From the NCBI RefSeq assembly GCF_003814705.1, contig NZ_RKRA01000001.1:4036776-4100775 (forward strand): a stretch of DNA of 64,000 nucleotides, in the 5' to 3' direction. The notes beneath the pieces are model-generated. The model was not told the DNA's origin. It made no database searches and worked only from the letters and a program-made list of their open reading frames with translations. Origin of the DNA: Georgenia muralis. GTDB lineage: Bacteria > Actinomycetota > Actinomycetes > Actinomycetales > Actinomycetaceae. Shown here piece after piece: positions 48,424 through 54,510 of this stretch (positions within the stretch are counted from its first letter, which is position 1; each line of letters opens with the position of its first letter). The translations under genes and the position numbers were made by a program.

Positions 48424-49371
48424 TCACCCGCTCAGCTGGTGCGGGTGCGGGTACGACTCCTGGGCACCGCGGCGGCCCACGGCGAACGCCGCCACCCCGG
48501 TCGCGGCGACCACGGCGTCGCCCAGGTCGGCGCCCCGCGCGAGCTCGAGGGCCAGGGCCCCGACGAACGCGTCGCCCGCGCCGGTGGTGTCGACGACGTC
48601 GACCGGCCGAGCCCGGGTGTGCTCCGTGCGGCCACCGGCGACCGCATGGGCGGCCCCGGCCCCACCGAGCGTGACCACCACGGAGCGCGGGCCCAGCGCG
48701 AGCAGTGCGGTGACGGTCGCGGCGGGGCCGGACCCGGCGGGGATCGTGCCGGCGGGGCCGGACCCGGCGGGCACCATCCCGTGGTGCGCCTCGCCGAGGA
48801 GGACGGCGGCCTCGGACTCGTTGACCACGAGCGGGTCGGCGACCGCGAGGACCTCCGGCGGGAGCGTGGCCGCCGGGGCGGCGTTGACCACGACCCGCGC
48901 CGACCGCGCCTCGCGCGCGACCTGCTCGACCGTGTCCAGGGGGATCTCCAGCTGGACGACCACGACGTCGGCGGATGCCAGCGCGGCGCGGGAGCCGGTC
49001 AGGAGCGCGGGGGTGACGTGCCGGTTGGCGCCGGGCGAGGCGATGATCGCGTTCTCCCCGTCGGGGGTGAGCAGGATGACGGCGTTCCCGGTCGGCGCAC
49101 CCACGGTGCGCAGGTGGCCGACGTCGACGCCGGCCGCCTCGAGCGACCGGCGGAGCATGGCGCCGTGGTCGTCGTCGCCGACGCAGCCGACGAACGTGAC
49201 GTCCCCGCCGAGCCGGCCGGCCGCGACGGCCTGGTTGGCACCCTTCCCACCCGGGGTGACACGGACGTCGGAGCCGAACACCGTCTCACCGGCGGACGGC
49301 CGGTGGTCGACGTCGAGGACGAGGTCGGCGTTGGCCGAGCCGACGACGACGATGCGACCGCTGCTGCCCAT
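48424..49371 (-). CDS. rbsK: Ribokinase (PfkB family)
   Basis: A 315-residue ribokinase that phosphorylates D-ribose. Motifs: IVVVGSANADLVLDVDHRPSAGETVFGSDVRVTPGGKGANQAVAAGRLGG, the sugar-binding N-terminus typical of RbsK; NAAPAATLPPEVLAVADPLVVNESEAAVL; and the catalytic VDTTGAGDAFVGALALEL. Around residues 202-222 there is an in-frame duplication (PAGSGPAGTIPAGSGPAAT) from a 27-base tandem repeat in the DNA, lying in a surface loop before the nucleotide-binding region. It converges with the MFS gene. No ribose transporter is nearby, so the ribokinase may be a general salvage enzyme. Confidence 0.92.
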   Translation of the reverse strand: MGSSGRIVVVGSANADLVLDVDHRPSAGETVFGSDVRVTPGGKGANQAVAAGRLGGDVTFVGCVGDDDHGAMLRRSLEAAGVDVGHLRTVGAPTGNAVILLTPDGENAIIASPGANRHVTPALLTGSRAALASADVVVVQLEIPLDTVEQVAREARSARVVVNAAPAATLPPEVLAVADPLVVNESEAAVLLGEAHHGMVPAGSGPAGTIPAGSGPAATVTALLALGPRSVVVTLGGAGAAHAVAGGRTEHTRARPVDVVDTTGAGDAFVGALALELARGADLGDAVVAATGVAAFAVGRRGAQESYPHPHQLSG

Positions 49372-49520
49372 ACGGCGATTGTCCCCGACGGCCGCCCCAC
49401 GGCTCCCCGTCGTCCGTCCACCGCGCCGAGATGCGGCTCGTCCGGCGTCGGACCACCCTGGTGACGAAGCGAACCGACACGGGCGCCGTCGTCGCCCGTC
49501 GCAGGCACGGGAGGCCAGCG

Positions 49521-49952
49521 ATGCCGAAGACCAACAAGGACGGCTCAGCGAAGCAGAGCGAGCTGCCCTCGACGCTGAAGAAGTCCGAGGCGAAGGCGCA
49601 GCGCACCTTCGCCAAGGCGCACGACTCCGCCGCGGAGACGTACGGCGAGGGCGAGCGGGCCAACCGGACCGCCTACTCCGCGCTGAAGCACTCCTACGAG
49701 AAGGTCGGCGACCACTGGGAGGCGAAGGACGAGAAGGGCCCCTCGGACAAGAAGGCCGCAGGCAGCCGTGGTTCCGCCGGGAGCACGAAGGGCGGTGTCG
49801 ACGCCAACGCCTCGAAGGAGCACCTCTACGACCTCGCGAAGCGGCTGGACATCTCCGGCCGGTCGAGGATGAGCAAGGACGAGCTCGTCGACGCCATCCA
49901 GCGGGCCAACGCGAAGCAACCGCTGACGGCACCCGTCGTCAGCAACCGCTGA
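49521..49952 (+). CDS. ChaB-family protein with Rho-N/SAP-like C-terminal tail
   Basis: A 143-residue basic protein. Residues 12-65 match ChaB (SELPSTLKKSEAKAQRTFAKAHDSAAETYGEGERANRTAYSALKHSYEKVGDHWEAK), a small family of unclear role linked to cation transport regulation and often found in actinobacterial stress loci. After a Gly/Ser/Lys linker comes a DNA-binding-like helix-extended-helix (KEHLYDLAKRLDISGRSRMSKDELVDAIQRAN, about 100-132). The same tail is found on the hemerythrin protein at 58007-58573. GGAGG lies before the ATG. The C-terminal 11 residues are encoded by a 26-bp tandem repeat. Confidence 0.87.
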   Translation: MPKTNKDGSAKQSELPSTLKKSEAKAQRTFAKAHDSAAETYGEGERANRTAYSALKHSYEKVGDHWEAKDEKGPSDKKAAGSRGSAGSTKGGVDANASKEHLYDLAKRLDISGRSRMSKDELVDAIQRANAKQPLTAPVVSNR

Positions 49953-49992
49953 CGGCACCCGTCGTCAGCAACCGCTGACGGCACCCGTCGTC
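49916..49992. repeat. 26-bp tandem repeat overlapping the ChaB stop codon
   Basis: Two perfect copies (49916-49941 and 49942-49967) and a third with 25 of 26 positions (49968-49992) of a unit beginning GCAACCGCTGACGGCACCCG. Each junction forms a GCTGACG...CGTCAGC hairpin. Because 26 is not a multiple of three, the second copy is read in another frame and provides the stop codon. Confidence 0.85.
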
Positions 49993-50093
49993 CGGAGAAG
50001 AACCGGGGGCGAGTGACCTCCCGCCCGATACCCTGGTCAGCATGGGCCGGGGAGGTCCACACTTGCGCCGACAACGTCGAGCGAGGAGGACCC

Positions 50094-50519
50094 ATGACCA
50101 CCCGGCTCAACCCCTACATCAGCTTCAAGGACAACGCCCGCGAGGCGCTGGAGTTCTACCGCGACGTCTTCGGCGGCGAGCTGACCATGAGCACCTTCGC
50201 CGAGTTCCAGGCGAGCGAGGACCCCGCCGAGGCCGACAAGATCATGCACGGCCAGCTCGAGGCCGGCGCCCTGACGCTCATGGCGTCGGACACGCCCGAC
50301 GCCATGGGGTACGACGACGGCTCCCGCATCTCCATGTCTCTCAGCGGCGAGGACGAGGCCGAGCTGCGCGGCTACTGGGACAGGCTCGTCGACGGCGGGA
50401 CCGCCACCATGCCGCTGGACAAGGCACCGTGGGGTGACTACTTCGGCATGTGCCAGGACCGGTTCGGCGTCACCTGGATGGTCAACATCGCCGGCGACGG
50501 CGGCACCCAGCCGTCGTAG
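50094..50519 (+). CDS. PhnB-like VOC-superfamily protein
   Basis: A 141-residue protein of the PhnB/3-demethylubiquinone-methyltransferase-like VOC branch: LNPYISFKDNAREALEFYRDVFGGELTMSTFAEF, IMHGQLEAGALTLMASDTPDAM, RISMSLSGEDEAELRGYWDRLVDGG and APWGDYFGMCQDRFGVTWMVNI. Members are small dimeric proteins without a settled function. GAGGAGGA lies before the ATG. Upstream lie 100 bases containing a short run of non-coding sequence after the 26-bp repeat. It converges with the DoxX gene downstream. Confidence 0.9.
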   Translation: MTTRLNPYISFKDNAREALEFYRDVFGGELTMSTFAEFQASEDPAEADKIMHGQLEAGALTLMASDTPDAMGYDDGSRISMSLSGEDEAELRGYWDRLVDGGTATMPLDKAPWGDYFGMCQDRFGVTWMVNIAGDGGTQPS

Positions 50520-50537
50520 TCGGGCTCGCCCGCGCGC

Positions 50538-50972
50538 TCAGCCGCGCCACCACCGCCGGTCGCGCCAGGCCGCCGTCGACCACAGCGTCCAGGCCACGAG
50601 GACGGGCTGACCGAGGAGCCGGACGGCCCGGGCCGTGTCCGTGTCCAGCCCGAAGGCGTCGGTCCGGGTGAGGTACTGCGAGACGTTGCCTGGGAAGATC
50701 GCGACGAAGAACGCGGCGACCACCCAGCCCACGACCACGCGGTGACGCGGCAGGGCGACGAGGGCGCCCCCGAGCGCCAGCTCCACCACGCCCGACACCA
50801 CGACGACGGTGTCGCCGTCCACCGGCAGCCACGGCGGCACCTGGGCGAGGAACTCCTCCCGGGCCACCGTGAGATGACCTGTGCCGGCGAGCAGGAGCAC
50901 GGCACCGAGCAGGAGGCGCGCCGCGGTCCGGCCGCGGGAGACGGTCGGCCGGGTCTCGCGCAGGTGCTCCAT
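50538..50972 (-). CDS. DoxX-family membrane protein
   Basis: A 144-residue protein with four hydrophobic helices: RLLLGAVLLLAGTGHLTVA, VVVVSGVVELALGGALVAL, VVVGWVVAAFFVAIFPGNVSQY and a C-terminal helix near VLVAWTLWSTAAW. The GxxHL and PGN segments fit DoxX/DoxD-like proteins, which are associated with redox or membrane stress in mycobacteria. The substrate is unknown. It is divergent from the ArsR-AHSA1 pair; its ATG lies 20 bases from that operon's -35 box. Confidence 0.82.
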   Translation of the reverse strand: MEHLRETRPTVSRGRTAARLLLGAVLLLAGTGHLTVAREEFLAQVPPWLPVDGDTVVVVSGVVELALGGALVALPRHRVVVGWVVAAFFVAIFPGNVSQYLTRTDAFGLDTDTARAVRLLGQPVLVAWTLWSTAAWRDRRWWRG

Positions 50973-50992
50973 GGACGGACGCTAGCAGGGGC

Positions 50993-51049
50993 TTGACAGC
51001 GGACTGAGGCCGGCGCATTGTTGTAAACAACTGATCGGTTGAACAACAA
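50993..51049 (+). promoter_or_regulatory. Promoter and operator of the ArsR-AHSA1 operon
   Basis: TTGACA (50993-50998), 17 bases, CATTGT (51016-51021). Over and after the -10 box lie GTTGTAAACAAC (51020-51031) and GTTGAACAAC (51038-51047), two near-perfect inverted repeats within an outer TTGTTGT...CAACAA pair (51018-51049). The AT-rich palindromes are the expected binding site of the ArsR repressor encoded next. Confidence 0.7.
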
Positions 51050-51062
51050 GGACGTTGATCAC

Positions 51063-51398
51063 GTGGCTGACGACGACGAGCTCCTCGACCGGGCCTTCGC
51101 GGCCCTGGCCGATCCCGCCCGCCGTCGCATCGTCGCCCGGCTCAGCCGGGGGCCGGCCACGGTCAACGAGCTGGCCGAACCCTTCGCGATCACCAAGCAG
51201 GCGGTCTCGAAGCACATCCAGGTCCTCGAGTCCGCCGGGCTCGTCACGCGCACGCGCGACGCCCAGCGCCGGCCCGTCCACCTCAACCCCGCACGGCTGG
51301 AGGAACTGACCTCCTGGATCGACCGCTACCGGCTGGTCAAGGAGGCGCAGTACCGCTCGCTCGACGCCGTGCTCCGCACCACCAACCAGCAGGAGTGA
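51063..51398 (+). CDS. ArsR-family repressor (SdpR-like)
   Basis: A 111-residue winged-helix regulator: DDELLDRAFAALADPARRRIVARLSRGPATVNELAEPFAITKQAVSKHIQVLESAGLVTRTRDAQRRPVHLNPARLEELTSWIDRYRLV. It lacks metal-binding Cys motifs, and belongs to the autorepressor type that is paired with an SRPBCC protein. GTG start at 51063, AAGGA about ten bases upstream; a TTG at 51039 would lie inside the operator and is less likely. Its stop lies next to the start of the AHSA1 gene, so the two are co-transcribed. Confidence 0.9.
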   Translation: MADDDELLDRAFAALADPARRRIVARLSRGPATVNELAEPFAITKQAVSKHIQVLESAGLVTRTRDAQRRPVHLNPARLEELTSWIDRYRLVKEAQYRSLDAVLRTTNQQE

Positions 51399-51403
51399 GC
51401 GAG

Positions 51404-51892
51404 ATGAGCAACGCCCTTCACCTCTCCGTCCCGGAGGGGCTGCCCTTCATCGACTACGAGCGCGAGTTCGACCACCCGGTGGCCGAGGTGTTCCGGGCCC
51501 ACGCCGACCCCGACCTCTTCGCGCGGTGGATCGGCCCTCGGGGGCTGAGCACGCGGGTCGAGCGCTACGAGTGCCGGTCGGGTGGCACGTTCCGGTTCAT
51601 CCAGCACGGCGACGACGGCGTCGAGTACGCCTTCCGCGGGGTCTTCCACACCGTGCGGCCCGCCGAGCTCGTCCTCCAGACCTTCGAGTACGAGGGCTAC
51701 CCGGACGTCGTCACCCTGGAGTCCATGAGGTTCGAGGACCTGCCCGGCGGTCGCTGCCGGCTGACCGGTCGGTCCGTCTACCCGAGCCTCGAGGCGCGGG
51801 AGCGGTACCTTGCCGACGGCATGGAGGGTGGGATCACCGAGGGGTACGAGCGGCTCGACGAGCTCCTGGCCGAGCAGGTCCCCGCCACCTGA
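51404..51892 (+). CDS. AHSA1/SRPBCC-family protein
   Basis: A 162-residue protein with the AHSA1-type helix-grip fold: LPFIDYEREFDHPVAEVFRAHADPDLFARWIGPRGLSTRVERYECRSGGTFRFIQ, then FRGVFHTVRPAELVLQTFEYEGYPDVVTLESMRFEDLPGGRCRLTGRSVYPSLEARERYLADGMEGGITEGYERLDELL. Family members bind hydrophobic ligands. The pairing with an ArsR repressor is common and suggests that the ligand-binding protein and repressor act in one response (inference). AGGAG lies eight bases before the ATG; a GTG nine bases earlier overlaps the arsR stop and is an alternative start. Confidence 0.9.
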   Translation: MSNALHLSVPEGLPFIDYEREFDHPVAEVFRAHADPDLFARWIGPRGLSTRVERYECRSGGTFRFIQHGDDGVEYAFRGVFHTVRPAELVLQTFEYEGYPDVVTLESMRFEDLPGGRCRLTGRSVYPSLEARERYLADGMEGGITEGYERLDELLAEQVPAT

Positions 51893-51955
51893 CGCCTTCC
51901 TTCGACGTCGCCCACGGCGCACACTTGTCCCATCCCACGGGGAAGGAGCGCGGCC

Positions 51956-52129
51956 ATGTTCGACGGCGAGCACATCCCGTCCGGGTTCGAGCCAGGGGGC
52001 GAGCGGGGCTCGATGCGACCGCGGACGAGCCCGGCGGCGGGGTGGAGCCTCCGACGATGGGCCGTGACGGTGCTCGTCGTCGCGGCCGTCGTCGCGGCCG
52101 TCGTCGCGGCGCTGGTCGTCCTCGGGTAG
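51956..52129 (+). CDS. Small single-span membrane protein
   Basis: A 57-residue protein with GAAGGAG eight bases before its ATG. The first 33 residues are hydrophilic (MFDGEHIPSGFEPGGERGSM...), followed by a basic RR and one hydrophobic helix (WAVTVLVVAAVVAAVVAALV) ending in LG. The helix is encoded by three copies of GTCGTCGCGGCC-type units. It lies 63 bases after the AHSA1 gene in the same direction. Function unknown; the good ribosome binding site and coherent topology support a real gene. Confidence 0.65.
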   Translation: MFDGEHIPSGFEPGGERGSMRPRTSPAAGWSLRRWAVTVLVVAAVVAAVVAALVVLG

Positions 52130-52151
52130 CGCTTCCTGCGCGCCGACACCC

Positions 52152-52646
52152 TCACCGAGGTCGGATGACCACGTCCTCCTCGCCGGTGACGTCCTCGACC
52201 TCGTGGCTCGCGCGGTCCATGAGCTGGTCGGCGAGGTGGCGCAGGGCCCGTGCCACGGCGACCTCGTCACCGATGCGCGAGACACGTGGGTCGGCGGGGC
52301 TGCGACGGCTCTCCCCGCTCGCGCTGATGCCCGGCAGCGCGTCGCTGATGAGGGCCACGGTGGCCGTCGTGTCGTCGCCCTGCTCGAAGACGGACACCCG
52401 CACCTGCCACTCGTGCACGGGCCGGAGCTCCCCGACCTCCGCCGCCGCGGACTCCGCCTCGGTGTGCGTGGTGCGCAGCTCGGCGCTGGGTCCGGGGAAG
52501 ATCAGGCCCTCGTGCCCGTCGCTCCATCGCACCAGGTAGGGCGGCTCGCCGTCCCCGCCGCGCACCTCGACGATCTCGCCGTCGCGCACCGGTTCCCCGA
52601 CGTGCTCGGCAGCGAGAACGATGTGGTCTCCACGCTGAGCCCTCAT
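52152..52646 (-). CDS. DUF1918/DUF1876 domain protein
   Basis: A 164-residue protein combining two small actinobacterial domains. Residues 1-55 are DUF1918 (RAQRGDHIVLAAEHVGEPVRDGEIVEVRGGDGEPPYLVRWSDGHEGLIFPGP), an SH3-like barrel; residues 75-160 resemble DUF1876/dsRBD-like proteins (HEWQVRVSVFEQGDDTTATVAL... PRVSRIGDEVAVARALRHLADQLMDRASHEVEDVTGEE). Both are found in stress-inducible proteins of mycobacteria and relatives; no activity is known. GGAGGAG precedes the ATG at 52646; a GTG two codons earlier is possible. Confidence 0.87.
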   Translation of the reverse strand: MRAQRGDHIVLAAEHVGEPVRDGEIVEVRGGDGEPPYLVRWSDGHEGLIFPGPSAELRTTHTEAESAAAEVGELRPVHEWQVRVSVFEQGDDTTATVALISDALPGISASGESRRSPADPRVSRIGDEVAVARALRHLADQLMDRASHEVEDVTGEEDVVIRPR

Positions 52647-53040
52647 GACCACTCCTCCGGTCGTCTCCCGTTCTTGCTCGTGACTCCAACTGTGGCGCGC
52701 TTGGCCCGGTCAGGGAAGGGGCGGGCGTCCCAGGTCGACGACGGCTTGTCTGCCCCGCCTCCGATCACGGAAGCGCAGCATGCGTCGGCGCCTGCGGCCG
52801 GAGCGGGCTCCTCGCCCCGAGTCCGGCGGCCGGGACCTCCGCTGCTGCCGGCGACGACGTCGCGCTAAGCGGACACCGACCGTCACCTGCGGGGGCCCGG
52901 CACCGAGCGCTGCCGGGCCACCTCCGTCCGTGCGTGGCCACCGGCCCCGCTGCGCGGGCGCGACCCCCTCCCCTCCGGTGCGCCGCGCTCCTGACCTGGC
53001 GCTCTGCCCGGTTCGAGGTCGATGATGCTCCTATTGGTTG
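52647..53040. other. Intergenic region, right flank of IS110 element
   Basis: About 390 bases without a supportable gene. Frames here are Arg/Pro-rich and lack ribosome binding sites. The composition becomes more AT-rich at 53015-53045 (ATGATGCTCCTATTGGTTG), just after the transposase stop, which is probably the end of the IS110 element; no inverted repeat marks it, as expected for this family. Confidence 0.5.
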
Positions 53041-54267
53041 TCAAGCTGCTTGGAGCCATTGGCGGTAGGCGCGGGCGAGGTCGTCGTCGCGGCGGGTGCC
53101 GCGTTCGATGGTGGAGATGTGCATGGGCCAGACGCCGAAGTGGGCGGCGGCCTGGGTCAGGGTGATGTTCTTGGCCTGTCGGGCGGGGCGCAAGTCCGCG
53201 GTCGCGGGGGCCGTGACGACTCGGGTGAGGTACTTGAACATCTCCCGGGCGAGGGCACGTTTGAGGGTGCGGAGGATCTCTTTGCTCGAGCGGCCTCTGG
53301 CGCGTTGTCGCTGAACGTAGGCGCGGGTGGTGGGGTCGCTGGACATGCGGACCAGGGCGACGCGGTGCAGGGCGTTGTTCGCGGCGCGGTCCCCTCCCCG
53401 GGAGAGCCGGTAGCGGCGGGTCTTGCCCGAGGAAGCGGGCACCGGTGCGGTGCCGCACAGTGCGGCGAAGGAGGCCTCGTTGCTGAGCCGGTCGGGGTTC
53501 GCGCCGGCGGTGATGAGCAGCTGGGCAGCGGTGTCTGGGCCGACGCCGTGGGCGGCGAGCAGACCGGGGTTCATGGACTCCGCGACGGTACGGATGTCGC
53601 GCTCGAGGTCAGCGGCCTGACTAGTGAGGAACTCGTGTCGTGCGGCGAGGTCCTTCAACGCGCGCATGATGGCCGCGCCGACTGGGTCGTAGCGGGTGGT
53701 GCGGCTTCGGGACAGTGCGGTGACCAGCTTGGTGTTGGTCATGGAACGGTACTTCTGCCGGATCGAGTCCGGTGCGGTGACCAGGACTTGGTGGATCTGG
53801 TGGATCGTCGCCGTGCGTGCCTTGACCGCGGAGCGGCGGGCCAGGTGCAGGGCGCGCAGGCCGAGGATCTTCTCGTCCTTGGGTGGCGAGGTCGCCCGGC
53901 CGGAGAGCACCGCACGGGCGGCGTGATAGGCATCGATGGGGTCGGACTTGCCCTGGCGGCGGCGGACGGTCTTGTCGGGGCGCAGCACCTCTCGGACCTC
54001 GAGCCCGCCGGCGGCACATGCCCGGGCGATCCCGGCCCCGTAGGAGCTGGTGCCCTCGATGCCGACCCGCTCGATCGCGCCGTGGCTGTTCAGGAAGTCG
54101 TACGCCGCCCGGTAGCCCGCCGGAGTGGTCGCGAACTCGGCGTCGGCGATCTCCCGCCCCAGCACGCTCACGACAGCCACATGGATGGTCTCGGCGTGGG
54201 TGTCGATGCCTCCGATGACCTCCTCGGCCCCGTCGTCACGGTCGTCATCTCCTGGTGCCGCTGTCAT
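53041..54267 (-). CDS. IS110-family transposase with C-terminal HTH-like tail
   Basis: A 408-residue DEDD recombinase. The RuvC-like N-terminal domain has IGGIDTHAETIHVAVV (first Asp), VGIEGTSSYGAGIARA (Glu) and GKSDPIDAYHAARAVL (two Asp). The C-terminal Transposase_20 domain reads GVGPDTAAQLLITAGANPDRLSNEASFAALCGTAPVPASSGKTRRYRLSRGGDRAANNALHRVAL, with the conserved catalytic Ser near ASSG. The last 45 residues (NITLTQAAAHFGVWPMHISTIERGTRRDDDLARAYRQWL) look like an XRE/Cro-type helix-turn-helix. IS110 elements insert without terminal repeats and use a bridge RNA from the non-coding end. The frame is intact, so the element may be active. Confidence 0.93.
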   Translation of the reverse strand: MTAAPGDDDRDDGAEEVIGGIDTHAETIHVAVVSVLGREIADAEFATTPAGYRAAYDFLNSHGAIERVGIEGTSSYGAGIARACAAGGLEVREVLRPDKTVRRRQGKSDPIDAYHAARAVLSGRATSPPKDEKILGLRALHLARRSAVKARTATIHQIHQVLVTAPDSIRQKYRSMTNTKLVTALSRSRTTRYDPVGAAIMRALKDLAARHEFLTSQAADLERDIRTVAESMNPGLLAAHGVGPDTAAQLLITAGANPDRLSNEASFAALCGTAPVPASSGKTRRYRLSRGGDRAANNALHRVALVRMSSDPTTRAYVQRQRARGRSSKEILRTLKRALAREMFKYLTRVVTAPATADLRPARQAKNITLTQAAAHFGVWPMHISTIERGTRRDDDLARAYRQWLQAA

Positions 54268-54490
54268 GCTGGAACCGCCCTTTCGCTGGAGTCGATGGGG
54301 TCGACGCCGGTCGGGACGCTCAGACAGGACACTGGTGAGGAACTGCCAAGCTCTTATCAGGTCATGACCGGCCCGGCCGGTGCCATGCCCGAGGGGCCGG
54401 ACAGATCAACTGGAAGGCAACCCAGCAGGGCGCCAGTCAGTAGGCGGGTCACGACCCCTCGGAACACGCTTCCTATCATCAGTGTCAGTG
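54268..54490 (-). other. Non-coding end of IS110 element, possible bridge RNA region
   Basis: About 220 bases upstream of the transposase gene (on its strand) with no gene. Several short inverted repeats are present, such as GTCGATGGGGTCGAC near 54290-54305 and GGCCCGGCCGG near 54371-54382. In IS110-group elements this left-end region is transcribed as the bridge RNA with target- and donor-binding loops. That role is expected from the family; loops and boundaries were not resolved here. Confidence 0.4.
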
Positions 54491-54491
54491 G

Positions 54492-54507
54492 TCGCACCTA
54501 CGTTCGA
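54492..54507 (+). promoter_or_regulatory. LexA-type SOS box overlapping the -10 of the HNH gene
   Basis: TCGCAC-CTAC-GTTCGA matches the actinobacterial SOS box TCGAAC-N4-GTTCGA at all but one position. The -10 box TACGTT (54499-54504) lies inside it and ends six bases before the ATG, so LexA binding would block transcription. Confidence 0.7.
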
Positions 54508-54510
54508 CGC

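Noticed and set aside
52780..53025. Small Arg-rich ORF upstream of the IS110 end
   Set aside because: No ribosome binding site and composition typical of untranslated GC-rich DNA.
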